From contig CM119269.1 in the NCBI GenBank assembly GCA_051294375.1, positions 1,069,037-1,133,036 of the forward strand: a stretch of 64,000 nt of DNA, in the 5' to 3' direction. The notes under the pieces are model-generated. The model made no database searches and had not been told where the DNA came from. It worked only from the letters and a program-made list of their open reading frames with translations. The stretch's first letter is position 1. Every line of letters begins with the position of its first letter. The translations under genes and the position numbers were made by a program. Source of the DNA: Paraspadella gotoi (Eukaryota; Chaetognatha). This document shows positions 34,115 through 45,879 of the stretch, one piece after another.

Positions 34115-34168
<54 letters not shown>

Positions 34169-35575
34169 GTCTCTCTCTCTCTTCTCCGCCGTCTTTTTGA
34201 ATGGAGTTTCTAGCAAAGTCAGTGATGGCATCTTTTTAATGGGCTCCCTGATTGACTCGCCCGGTGGAGCCGGAGTTATTTTTTTTCTCTCTGATATATT
34301 TCTTTTTGAAAGAAGCAAGGTCTTTTTTCTTTGACTGGGTAAATTATCTCGGATTGGCGAACTTAGAACGGAAAAGAGCAAGAACGTGTAATTTAAAAGC
34401 AGCTTAATTTAATAAAAATCAGGATAAAGCATCATAAGCGAAAAATATTCGTTAAAAAAAACTTTTTTATGATTTTTTTTTCTTTCGTTTCATCGAAGTT
34501 TTCTCGTCTGACTGAACAAACTGACCCTCAACGGAATTTGAAAAATGGATATTCTGACCGAAAAGATCTTTGAGCATATTTGAAAAATCGTATTTTCCGG
34601 ATGATAAAACCCGATGGCATCCTTTCTCTCTGTCTTCGCCGGGTCCCCTTTAAAGTCCAGGTCAATGTTCCCTTTAATGCCTCCATTAATCTGCCCTTTA
34701 TTGTCTTGTCAATGCTCCTTCTCCCTTCCGCCCTTTCATCTATGGTCTTCTTAAACTGCCGACAACGAAGCCCCTCTTAATCCTTGCTTTTTTATCTGCT
34801 CAACGGAGATTGAACGTATTATAAATCTATGTGCATTTAGTATAATCTAAGACTAAGGATATATAATCTTCGTAACACCTACTTTCCATTTTGGGGTCTT
34901 CAGTGAGTTCAGTTCAGCTCAGTTCAGTTCAGTTCAGTTCAGTTCAGTTCAGTTCAGTCAGTTCAGAAATGTTAAAATTACAACATGTTCTTTTTATAGA
35001 CTGATAACGTTTCCCAATAAGTCTTTAATTAACCTTTTTAATGTTCACCAGCTTAATGTCCTTAGGATTGGATTTTCCATCAATTTATACATCCTTATCG
35101 ACTAAGGAAAAAGCAAAGGACACATGAATTTTCTACACCAAAGGCCTTGAGTTCCGTCCCCGATGTTAACTACTCTGGTTTTCGATTTGATTTAAGGTCA
35201 CGGGATTTTATCATTTATTGAATTGAGGACAGAAAATAGTTCTTGCGAGAAGCGGTTGTTGTATTTTTCAATACCTTAACGATATAAACAGGAATAAAAA
35301 GAGCAACAACGACGACGACGACGACGACGAGACAGCCAAGATTCCCGGCCTGCAAATGACAAGGGCTGACCCTCCCATAAACGAAGGTCGAGCGCCCCCT
35401 GCCCTCAAAATACGCAGTAATTCATTCCTTTTTTTACGAATAAACAAAAATATATGAAAAGAAAATCAATTTTCTCTTTGCGACGCCAACTCNNNNNNNN
35501 NNNNNNNNNNNNNNNNNTTTCAAGTTTGTTTTCTCTCTCTATTGATTGTCCTTGCGCCCCTCCCTTCTTAAAAAG
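33597..35575 (+). repeat. Right copy of the 2-kb direct duplication
   Basis: Matches 22977-24965. It contains its own CAGTTC array (34907-34968) and a shorter (ACG)n run (about 35307-35334), and its last 80 bp lie beyond a 25-N gap. At the (GA)n run it switches abruptly into the inverted copy of 23500-21752. Confidence 0.85.
35493..35517. other. Assembly gap, 25 N, probably spurious
   Basis: The left flank ends GACGCCAACTC and the right flank starts TTTCAAG. The left duplicate near 24.88-24.9 kb reads GCCAACTCTTTCAA without a break, so the true gap size is about zero. Confidence 0.9.
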
Positions 35576-35589
35576 AGAGAGAGAGAGAG

Positions 35590-37313
35590 AGAGAAATCTC
35601 CGCTCGCAATCTTTGGGATCAAGTTTTCGATCCCACTTCGGCGTCGGGGATTTTTTTTTTTTTTAGTCGAAGCTTCGTCGGAGGCAAATGGAGATGAAAT
35701 AATCTCCCCGTCTCTAAAAAGGGAATCGGAGGGAAAGGGGGAACGGGAAAGTGCGGGGGGGGGGGGGGGTTAGAGACGGGGGGCATCGGGGACCTGGTAG
35801 GTTATCATATTTGGGGGGAAATCGAGGACTCGGTTTGAAGTGGATGAACAAGATTTGAGCGATTGAACCATCATTTTTGCCTTTAAATTTTTAAATCCTT
35901 AAAATTTTATTAACATTTAGTAAAAACTATTTTCTTTGTAGTAATGATCCTTCTAAAATCATCAAATTTCAAAATGATTTTTTTTTTTGAACTCCCGCAT
36001 TACCACGAAAAGATTTCGTGAACATTTTTAATCTCGGATCGGACTGAGAATCAGATAGTTCGGTTCTTTTGAGTGGAAATAAATTGAGACAAGTAACAAT
36101 ATCCTTCAAACGAACGAATTGACGGAATGAAGCTCGTGTGTTTTTAAATTTGCGCCGCGAGTACCCGCGGAGCCAACTCCTATAAAGTCGGTCGGTCTGC
36201 CGGTCGGTCGGGTCTGCCGGTCGTTCGGTCGTCGGTATGTCTCGCTGCGGTCTGTACTAGCTTTCGTTAAAAATGCATAATATTTGCCTATAGTTGGTTG
36301 CTCATTTGTTAAGACAGAAAAAACACTCAAATTAAGGGACTGCGAGCGCCGCCTTCAGAAATTCCTAAAACTATAAGGAATAAAAAGATGGAATTTTATG
36401 GCAGTCATGTCATAACTATAGCGGGCTAGAGATTATTAAACAGTCATGTCATGAGAGCAGTCACTGCGGCGCAACACATTTGTTTATTACATTTTTTTTG
36501 TTTTTTTTTTGTTTGGTAATCCTTTTCTTTTTTTGGTTTGGATCGATATCTCTCCGCGACCAGCGCACAAAGCGATGGAAGAAAGTTCGATTAATTTTCC
36601 TGACCTTCCTCCCGCCATCTGGCGCGCGAGAGGGAACCCCACTGTCGTCGAGAATAAAACCAATTTCCCTTTCGCGTTTATTCATAAATAAAACCGTCGG
36701 CCCAGTTGCGATTTCGTCGCGCCCGATCGATTCCGAGTTAAAGCTCACTTCCGGTTTTGCGCCAGCTGCGTCGAGATGTCGCCAGCGTTTCACAGAAAAT
36801 TTATATAAACTTTGAAAAACAAAAGACTCGCGATTTCGTCCGTTAACAGTGGCTACGGAGTCGATTAAAACTTGAAGTCATCCTGCGCCAAGTTTTTATT
36901 AATAAAAAAAAAAAGACTTGTCAATATGTAATAATTAGAATCGTCAATACATATGAATTTTTCAAACCTTTATAAACCTAGGTGGCAAATAAAGAATAAC
37001 TAACAACGGTAATAATACAATCAAAACCAACGTATCTGACGAAAACTAAGGGACACAACTGCTTTTTTAATACCCGTCATCACAGGTCCTCTAATGCATC
37101 TTTGGGGGATCAGTGACTTCAGTGAAGACTGCGACTTTCTGAACTTTTGCTCCCTCGAAATCGCGATCAATCGATTCATGAGTCTTCTATCGACCTACAC
37201 TCCTTTTTCTTCTTTTTTTCTTTCTTTTTTTTTCCTCCTTTTTTTGCCCGCGTCCATTCAGGGTCGAAAAAAGCCGCCATGATAATATTCTTAATCACAG
37301 AGGGGAAAAAATA
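35590..37313 (-). repeat. Inverted copy of 21752-23500
   Basis: Reverse complement of the left arm, from AAATCTCCGCTCG to about GAGGGGAAAAAATA, with scattered indels. It carries TIR-element copy 5. The switch from direct to inverted copy happens inside a short (GA)n run. Confidence 0.85.
36150..36474 (-). mobile_element. TIR element, full-length copy 5 (ungapped)
   Basis: The best reference copy in the window: 325 bp from TTGCGCCGCGAGTAC to CACTGCGGCGCAA, with a GTCGGTCTGCCGGTCGG repeat near one end and AATTCCTAAAACTATAAGG near the other. It is the inverted counterpart of copy 4, not an independent insertion. Confidence 0.8.
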
Positions 37314-37499
37314 CATCACTCAAACACCCCTTTGCTCCACTCAATCGCTCCATCAATTCATTCCCCATATATTCGCTTTTGTCCCGACCGGCCTTCGTTT
37401 TGCTCCTTTGTTCAGGCTCGCTACTGTCTGGCGCAATTTGCGGCCAAAACCTCCTCAGTCGTAAACCTTCGCTCTTTTTGCGACATTCCCTCATATTCT

Positions 37500-37765
37500 C
37501 TCTTCTTGTATCCATTGCCTCCGATTCCCCTCTTTCCTTTCTTCTTTCTTTTCTCTCTTCTTATCTTTCCTCTCTCTTCTCCTCTTTTCTATCTTTTTTC
37601 CTTTCTCTTCTCCTCTTTCCTCTCTCTCTTTACTTTCTTATCCTCTTTCCTCTCTCTTCTTCTATTTCCTTTCCTTTCCTCTCTCTTCTCTTTTTTTCTA
37701 TCTTCTTTCCTCTCTCTTCTCCTCTTTCCTCTCTCTCTCCTCTCGTCTCTCTACTTTCATAGAGA
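37500..37765. repeat. Pyrimidine-rich CTCTTTCCTCT-type tract
   Basis: Degenerate CTTTCCTCTCTCTTCTCC units. The 202- and 127-codon Ser/Leu/Phe frames across it are artefacts. Confidence 0.85.
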
Positions 37766-37769
37766 GCTA

Positions 37770-39800
37770 GGTTTGTGTGTGCGTGAATCGAAGATTTGGA
37801 GTGAGCGTGAACCATATGCTTCGGAGGTGGAAACTCGAGGCGCCAAAAAAAAGAAAACAAAAAAGAACAAAAAAAGAACAATAAAAGAGAGAACTACGCA
37901 AGATAATCATGTTGCTGGCGTTTCTTTCCTGATTTTTTAAATTATTCATGATTCACCAGTTATTTTTTTTAAGAAAGAAAAAAGAAAACACATAGATTAT
38001 TATTCCGGTTTCTTAAATAAGAATTGATAAACTTTGGCCATCCGATCGGAAAACGTCGAGAAAACGTGATCAAAGAAAGAGAAAGCTTGTGCTTTCAGCA
38101 GTGGACGGGAAAACACTTGCTCTCTTCTCTCGTGACGCAGCGAAGAGCAACTGCCTCTCTCAACTCGCTCTCCACGACCGGGGAGAAAATGACTTGGTGT
38201 TGTGGAGTAGGGAAGCACGAAACCGCGAGGAGATAATCGCTTTAGTCGCTTTGGCACGCCCGCACATGTTTTTCTCAACTCTCTTCTCTCTCGCTCGCTC
38301 CTCTGTCCCACGCTCGCGCTCGGTCTGTCTCGCTCCGGTCACCTCGCTCGCTCACGCTCCGCGCTCTCCACCTTCACTGTTTAAAATGCAACATAATTTC
38401 GCCTTAAATAAGTTCGCTCGTCTTGTTTAAGCCCACACAAAGAAAACCATCACACACTCTAGGACTGCTACCGTCCGCGCCTCTCTGCACCAAACTCGCC
38501 TAAAACTATAAAGGACCACACACACGCGCGTGATATCCCGATAACGCAGTGAGATGTCATAAAATCACCACAGGCATGCGTAGGAAAGTATTGTAAACTC
38601 CATCGTCCATGTCGCTCAATGTCACGTGAAAATAAAGTCACGGCGAGCGGTCCAAGCACCACTCTGGATCCACCACCGCACTCTTGTTTTCCCTCTCACT
38701 CGACCCGGCCCCGTTTACTGTCAGTGAAATTTTTTTCTTGGTCAGACATTGGAGATCGAATCGTCGCAGGCGCGAGAGAAGGAAGAGAGTCGCGCACTCG
38801 CGCGCTCGCACGCTACACCACTCACTGTCATCACCGCCGGGTGAACACCTAAGGACACGGCTAGGGAGAGGACCGATTGAGAAGGTTACACGGATACTGT
38901 GATCGATCTTTTTATGCTACTATCTTTTTAGGAGGAAGCCCAATAAAACGCCCTCCAAATCTCATCTACTACTCTCCAGTAAAGGCCTCTCTCGTAGACC
39001 CCATTCGCGCTCCATACTCTTCACAACAACACAAGTAGCCAGTCACACACACCACTCATCACTCTATCTCTACTCACGAATGCTTGTATACCAAGACCGT
39101 ACAATTATATCAAAACAGATCGTAAAACAGAAAGATCTAAAAACAATCACCGAAATGCGCGCTCCAGAGGCCAACGCTCATTACATAAGCCACCACTCAC
39201 AACCGGCAGCACAACACGCTCACACAAGCCGCGGCAAGAAGGACAGGACGCTGAACAAGGCACGCTGACACGCGCACCCCGCAGACCACACCAGTCTGCG
39301 CCAGTCGCAAGACGCACAGGCGCCACCCACACCGCTCGTAGACTGCGTACTCGTGACAAACGAGACCGCGTGATTCAAGGAATACGGAGTTTTTTCTTTT
39401 TTTCATTTTTTTTTGCTCCGCTCCGTCTTAGTTAGAATCTCACAACCCCACTTTCACCCCGACTTGCGCATCATCCTCCTTCCACACACACACGCTCCTC
39501 CTCAAACGTTAAAATTAGAAAATATACTTTTAGTTTTTGGGTTGGGTTTTTAAAAAAATTAACAGTTACCGAAGGTTTAGGGTTTAAAGATCTCAACCGC
39601 CCTCATCACAGCGCATTAACGCTCACTCCACGCGCCATTGGGTTAAAATTTTTGGTCACACACACCGCACACGCGCTCTCACACGCACACTACGCCTCGC
39701 TCTCACATCAAGCTTCACAGGATTAAACTTACACAGAACAAAAAATGGAGCAGCTTCCGTTAAAATTGATCGAAGCGATCTTCCTTCTTTCCATTTTTTA
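37770..39800. other. Mixed-complexity DNA, no gene identified
   Basis: Part of this (38.3-39.7 kb) is rich in CAC, CGC and CTCGCTC motifs with many short CA/CG alternations. Short frames exist on both strands but none shows a domain or a matched splice pair. The irregular texture may reflect low-accuracy sequence. Confidence 0.4.
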
Positions 39801-39892
39801 TCGATTTGTTTAACTTGTCTTCCAGCTTATTACCTCTATTCTATGTTTTTTTTTTTTGTTCTCTGCTACTAGAACTGATGTTTCCACAATGT

Positions 39893-40120
39893 TTCTCTCT
39901 CTCTCTCTCTCTCTCATCATCATCTCTCTCAATCATCGCTCTCGCTCTCTCATCTCTCTCTCTTCTCTTTCCTATCCTTCTTCCTCACTCTTCTTCTCTT
40001 TCCTCTCTCTTCTGCTATTTCCTCTCTCCTCTCTCTTCTCCTCTTCCCTTTCCTCTTTCTTCTCCTCTTCTGCTCTCTCTTCGTCTCTCTCCTCTTCTCT
40101 TTCCCTCCCTATCGAATCTT
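39893..40120. repeat. (CT)n-rich tract
   Basis: CT dinucleotides grading into CTCTTTCCTCT-type repeats. Confidence 0.9.
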
Positions 40121-40182
40121 TTAACGATGCCGAACATTTCTCTGAATTTTAATTCCAAATCATTTTCATGCCATTTCAAAAG

Positions 40183-40234
40183 ACGACGACGACGACGACG
40201 ACGACGAGACCAACGTTCTCAACAAGCCCTTCGC

Positions 40235-40264
<30 letters not shown>
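40183..40264. repeat. (ACG)n arrays, two blocks
   Basis: Two (ACG)n runs (about 40183-40206 and 40235-40264) separated by about 28 bp. They read poly-Arg, poly-Asp or poly-Val/Thr depending on frame. Confidence 0.95.
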
Positions 40265-40265
<1 letters not shown>

Positions 40266-40827
40266 TTCAATGCCAACGACGACGTCAAAATCGGCGACGT
40301 GCCACTCTTGACGTCGGGTCATTCGCTTTGGGGAAAAAAAAAGAGGAGAGAAAATGAATTTGATTTTCGCTCTCAATTTTTTATCTTTATTTTTTTTTCT
40401 TTATTCTTTCTTTTCATCAACCGAGATTTTTTATTGTTTTCGATTTCAATGAAAATTTAGCTTTTTTTTTTCGTCCCTAACTGACACCGAAAATGCACCC
40501 AAGTCATTTACAACCCCCCGACCCTTCAGATGGCGCATTTGGGTTTCAATCGTGAGTTTATCTTTTCCCCTTTGACCAAAAAAAAAAAAAGAAGAAAAAA
40601 ATGGTTCCGAAATTCCACCGAGAAAAACCAAAGAGGAAAAAAGCTTATAAATTTGTTAAGTAATAGTAAATACTATAAAACTCGGTATTATAACCATTAA
40701 CGTATATATAGGAACTTAAAAAGTACGCATGCCGTCGAGGCATCGGGCACAACTCAGATATCCTTCGCTCGTCTTTCGTTTCGCCCAGAATTTCATTCTT
40801 TTTATTGTAGCTTCATCCACGACTTTA

Positions 40828-41384
40828 NNNNNNNNNNNNNNNNNNNNNNNNNNNNNNNNNNNNNNNNNNNNNNNNNNNNNNNNNNNNNNNNNNNNNNNNN
40901 NNNNNNNNNNNNNNNNNNNNNNNNNNNNNNNNNNNNNNNNNNNNNNNNNNNNNNNNNNNNNNNNNNNNNNNNNNNNNNNNNNNNNNNNNNNNNNNNNNNN
41001 NNNNNNNNNNNNNNNNNNNNNNNNNNNNNNNNNNNNNNNNNNNNNNNNNNNNNNNNNNNNNNNNNNNNNNNNNNNNNNNNNNNNNNNNNNNNNNNNNNNN
41101 NNNNNNNNNNNNNNNNNNNNNNNNNNNNNNNNNNNNNNNNNNNNNNNNNNNNNNNNNNNNNNNNNNNNNNNNNNNNNNNNNNNNNNNNNNNNNNNNNNNN
41201 NNNNNNNNNNNNNNNNNNNNNNNNNNNNNNNNNNNNNNNNNNNNNNNNNNNNNNNNNNNNNNNNNNNNNNNNNNNNNNNNNNNNNNNNNNNNNNNNNNNN
41301 NNNNNNNNNNNNNNNNNNNNNNNNNNNNNNNNNNNNNNNNNNNNNNNNNNNNNNNNNNNNNNNNNNNNNNNNNNNNNNNNNNNN
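40828..41384. other. Assembly gap, 557 N
   Basis: Variable-size gap flanked on the right by GGAAGGGAAGGGGAAGGGG purine repeat. Content unknown. Confidence 0.95.
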
Positions 41385-41650
41385 GGAAGGGAAGGGGAAG
41401 GGGACTCGAGAGGACTTTCAGGAAAGGGCATTCAAAGGGGAAGGCAAGAGACTGGAGGAAAAAGTTAAAATGGAAAAAGTAATGGAAAATATATCGACGT
41501 TGGATTTTATTTTGGAAAGCCTTTTCTCTTTGCATTCTCTCTTTCGCTCTTTCTATCGCTCTCACTCTGTCTCTCTTTTAACCGGCATATCTCGCTTTCT
41601 ATCGATCTCGCTCTCTCTTTTCTTAAAAAAATGTGTGCGAGAGTGAAAAT

Positions 41651-41688
<38 letters not shown>

Positions 41689-43120
41689 ACTACTCACTTC
41701 ACAGATGCGATGCTCAGCATCGATGCACTACTATGCAGAAGAGATGAAATGGGCAGAGAGGGGAGAGAGCACGACCACTTACGTATCAGCGCAGTGGCCT
41801 TTCCTCGTTCGTATGTTCACATTTTTGCGTGTATCTCCGAGTCTCTTCTCTCTCTCCATCCAGTTGTCGAATGTCCGACCATTTCCGTGCTATTCTCATC
41901 GTCATCACTACCATCATGTACTCATCTATGCAGAGAGAGAAGAGAGAGAGAGAGAGATGCGACACGAGAGAGAGCATCGAAGCGTCAGTCAGACACGAGA
42001 TCGAGTCTCAGAGCAGCACTGCACGATAGATGCGATTTCCGTCGAGAGAGAGACGATTATTACATTATTTACCACGTTATTGCTTTCTACGACGTCTTAG
42101 CACACGAGCCAAGCCATGTAGGAGAGCATTTTCATCTGCTTACGTACAGATTCGTATCGGATCGAGACTACATGCGTCATCGTACGATCGCTATGAGTCC
42201 ACTGCAGTCTACTCACTCTGATTCAAATTCTCACAAATTCGGGAACGACGCAACAAATACACCTCAGCTTTCTGATTAGCGCGTTCCAGTCATTTTCTAT
42301 ATAAATAACAACCTCTTTCTTCTCTACTCTCTGTCTTCTCTCCTCCTCTGCATCTCTTGCAGTTGACCTGCTTTCTCTCTCTCATCCCTCGCGTCCCTCT
42401 CTCTGTCTCCTCTTCCAATCTCGTCCGCTCTCTCATCCGTCTCTCTCTCTCCTCCCTCGTGACTTGGATACATCGATACGCTTCGATCACTCTCTCTCCG
42501 CGTGCCGGTCCAGCTCTCCTCTCATTCTTCTCGCTAAGTATTATCCTTTCTCAGAATTTCAGCAATCAGATTATGTATCTCTTTATTGCCATACATTTCC
42601 TATAAAGTCAGATTTAAATGTATCTCTAATTTGTTAAGCTAGTACTTAATTTCACTTTTACTATGTTATGACACAGTCTTTTCTGCTTTCTTCACTATGA
42701 GGAACACCACAATTTACTATCATTTATGAGCGCGCAGCCGCAAGCGCAAGTGCGCTATAGATTGCTCAAAGTGCTATCTCATTCACCACATTGCCTTGCA
42801 TTACATATGCACTTCAGTACCTACTTTGCATATCATCCTCTCATTTCTCTCTCTCTCTCTCTCTTCTCCTCTTCCCTCTTCCGTTCCATATCCGTGCGCG
42901 CATCTCTCTCTTCTCTCTCTTGCTCCTCCGTCCGTTCCTCTCTCTTCTCTCCTCTCCCCCTCCTCTCCTCTACCCTTCCCTCCTTCTTTCCTCCCATTTC
43001 TTTTCTTTTCTTTCTCCGTCTTCCTCCACCGTTGACTTTTCCTTTCCTTCCTCCATTCATTCCTAATTGAATTCAAGTCTCTCGTCGATTTTATCGAAAA
43101 GGGGAACTTTGGAATCTTCG
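41385..43120. other. Low-complexity and irregular DNA, no gene identified
   Basis: CT- and GA-rich segments with short open frames on all strands. The 189-codon plus-strand frame at 41710-42279 has no domain and alternates GAGA-derived Arg/Glu with apparently random residues. Confidence 0.4.
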
Positions 43121-43185
43121 CCACGCCCACCACCTCTCCCCAAAGCCACGCCCACCACCTCTCCCCAAAGCCACGCCCCCTCCCC
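43121..43185. repeat. 25-bp minisatellite, about 2.6 copies
   Basis: Units CCACGCCCACCACCTCTCCC + CAAAG start at 43121, 43146 and 43171; the third is partial. Confidence 0.95.
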
Positions 43186-43550
43186 TCCCACCTTCTCGTC
43201 AACCCACCCTCGACATCTTCCTTCATCCCCGCTTAAGCGAAAGGTCGGGTCACGCGTCACCCACCATCTCCACTTGGATTCGTCAAATCTTTTTCTTTTT
43301 CGATTCTTCGACGCGAACTCCCGTTTTAACTTCTTAACTTCAATTCTCCCTCTCTCTTTCTCGTTGTCTCGCTCTCCTTCTCTCTGTCTCCCTCTTTTCT
43401 CTCTTTTCTATTCATTTCGTCAAAAACTTATCTTTCTAAGACTTTATATTTTTTGAACACTTTGGTTCTGCTTATACGTAGAATCTGTTGCTTAAAATTG
43501 AATAAAATTAAAAATATTTAAATTTCAAAGTTTTAAGGAGTAAAAATCTA

Positions 43551-43552
<2 letters not shown>

Positions 43553-43587
<35 letters not shown>

Positions 43588-43801
43588 NNNNNNNNNNNNN
43601 NNNNNNNNNNNNNNNNNNNNNNNNNNNNNNNNNNNNNNNNNNNNNNNNNNNNNNNNNNNNNNNNNNNNNNNNNNNNNNNNNNNNNNNNNNNNNNNNNNNN
43701 NNNNNNNNNNNNNNNNNNNNNNNNNNNNNNNNNNNNNNNNNNNNNNNNNNNNNNNNNNNNNNNNNNNNNNNNNNNNNNNNNNNNNNNNNNNNNNNNNNNN
43801 N

Positions 43802-43830
<29 letters not shown>
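43553..43830. repeat. (CT)n - gap - (GA)n inverted microsatellite
   Basis: The left flank of the gap is a pure (CT)n run and the right flank a pure (GA)n run, so the two sides are complementary and could fold into a hairpin. Confidence 0.85.
43588..43801. other. Assembly gap, 214 N
   Basis: Lies between a (CT)n run and a (GA)n run. Confidence 0.95.
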
Positions 43831-43838
<8 letters not shown>

Positions 43839-44150
43839 GAGTTCGTTGGAATCGGCGATGTTCCTTCGTAAGTTTTGACTTTCCCCAGGAATCGTAAAAC
43901 CGCGTTGTTAATTAGGCGGCAAAATTATTCCGTTTTTCCTCTAAAAGTTTCCGTGATCTCGTTTTTTCTCATTTCTCAGTTCCGCCTTTGGGCTCCTTCT
44001 TTTTTTTTTACATCCTTTTTTTAGGTATTATTATTATTTTTTGTTCTGAACTTGTTAGTTATAAAGTTTCAGGTTTTATCTCCAAGTTCCACGATCGTTT
44101 TCCAGTTCCATGACCTAATTTTTTTTTCAATTTTCATCTCGGAGAGACCG

Positions 44151-44155
<5 letters not shown>

Positions 44156-44208
<53 letters not shown>
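44156..44208. repeat. (GA)n microsatellite
   Basis: 53-bp AG run. Confidence 0.95.
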
Positions 44209-44211
<3 letters not shown>

Positions 44212-44453
44212 AAGCCACGACTGAGGATTGCGGACGGTTCCCCCGATGTTCAAAAACATTGACGTATATTAAATCTCGGTTTTTGTTGTTCGAAGCCTTT
44301 GTTGTTGTTGTTGTAGTTGTCGACGGGAACCTCCCGACAAATGAAAGGATAATGTTCGAAGTTTTTTCCATTTTCTCGCAATCCCGTCCGAAGAGGAGGC
44401 TGGATGTTTATTATTTTTTTCTTTTGACCTTTTTTTACCTCTCTCTCTCTCTC

Positions 44454-44641
44454 NNNNNNNNNNNNNNNNNNNNNNNNNNNNNNNNNNNNNNNNNNNNNNN
44501 NNNNNNNNNNNNNNNNNNNNNNNNNNNNNNNNNNNNNNNNNNNNNNNNNNNNNNNNNNNNNNNNNNNNNNNNNNNNNNNNNNNNNNNNNNNNNNNNNNNN
44601 NNNNNNNNNNNNNNNNNNNNNNNNNNNNNNNNNNNNNNNNN
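44454..44641. other. Assembly gap, 188 N
   Basis: Begins inside a (CT)n run. Confidence 0.95.
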
Positions 44642-44814
44642 TGAGTCAGAGTCTTCTTTCCCATTAGTTATCTTCGTCTAAACTTTGTCAAAACCGAAAA
44701 AAAAGAAGAGAAGGCGAACAAAAGACGCTTAAATATTATTTCCTTTTTTGAAAAGCCATCCCTTTTGCCGAGTCGCGGTTCAGTAAACGAACGGCTAAAA
44801 GGAAATGCCCTTTC

Positions 44815-45210
44815 TTCTTTTTCTTCCTCTTTGCTTTTCTTTTTTCTTTTCTTTTTTTCCTTTCTCTTTGCTTTTCTTTTTTCTTTTCTTTTTTCCTTCC
44901 TCTTTGCTTTTTTTCTCTTCTTTTTAACTTCCTCTTTGTTTTTCTTTTTTCTTTTCTTTTTTCCTTCCTCTTTGCTTATCTTTTTTCTTTTCTTTTTTCC
45001 TTCCTCTTTGCTTTTTTTCTTTTCTTTTTTCCTTCCTCTTTGCTTTTCTTTTTTCTTTTCTTTTTTCCTTCCTCTTTTCTTTTCTTTTTTCTTTTCTTTT
45101 TCCTTCCTCATTGCTTTTCTTTTTTCTTTTCTTTTTTTTCCTTCCTCTTTGCTTTTTTCTTTTTTTTCCCTTCCTCTTTGCTTTTCTTTTTTCTTTTCTT
45201 TTTTCCTTTT
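44815..45210. repeat. Pyrimidine minisatellite, about 35-bp units
   Basis: About ten copies of a unit containing CTTCCTCTTTGC followed by TTTTCTTTTTTCTTTTC, almost free of plus-strand purines except the G in each CTTTGC. The 196-codon Lys/Glu/Arg frame on the minus strand (KEEGKKKRKK repeats) and the Phe/Leu frame on the plus strand both come from it. Confidence 0.9.
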
Positions 45211-45714
45211 TTTACCTCGTAGTTTTTTTACTTTCTTCTTTCCCGTCGGCAAACTCATTTCCGGCTAAGTGTCTTCGAATCAGGGTCCTTTCCCCTTTTT
45301 TGCCCCCCCCTCCGCCCCCTCCGCCCCCTACCCCCTTCTCATGTCGCTCGCGCCAAGTTCATCCCGAATCATTTCACAATTCGGTGCTCACAGTCTCACA
45401 GCCTCACAGAATTTGAAGAGTTAAGAGCGAAAGCGTGAAAGGGCGAAGAAAAACTTCTTTTTCTCAATTCACTTCTTATCGTAAAACTTTGGCTTTCGAA
45501 AGAAAAAAAGAAAAAAAAATGTTCTTTTTCCTTATTTTTTTTTTCGTATATCGCACGAAAACGGGATGAAAAATAAGATTTTTCGGTCTGTCAGTCAATT
45601 GTCATAATCTGTAATTAGACATTGGACGAAATTAACATTTTTCCTTGAGTCATTCTCTTTCGCATTTCCGATCAAGTTGATCGCCCGCGATGTGTTCAAC
45701 GACCCAGAGACCGA

Positions 45715-45772
45715 AGTCCAAAGTCCAAAGTCCAAAGTCCAAAGTCCAAAGTCCAAAGGCAAAGTCCAAAGT
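45715..45772. repeat. (AAAGTCC)n 7-bp array
   Basis: About eight copies of AAAGTCC with one interrupted unit (GGCAAAGTCC). Confidence 0.95.
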
Positions 45773-45879
45773 CCTTCAAGATTTCATTCATCCTTCCTCC
45801 ATCGGTCACGTGACCTTCATCGTCTTCATCATTTCCTCACCGCGACATTTTCTCCTCCGCGCGCCATCTACCTTTAATT

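Noticed and set aside
40729-41646. 305-codon open frame
   Set aside because: Two-thirds of it is an N gap, which is open by default.
44668-45258. 196-codon Lys/Glu/Arg-repeat protein on the minus strand
   Set aside because: Produced by the pyrimidine minisatellite; no non-repeat domain and no splice context.
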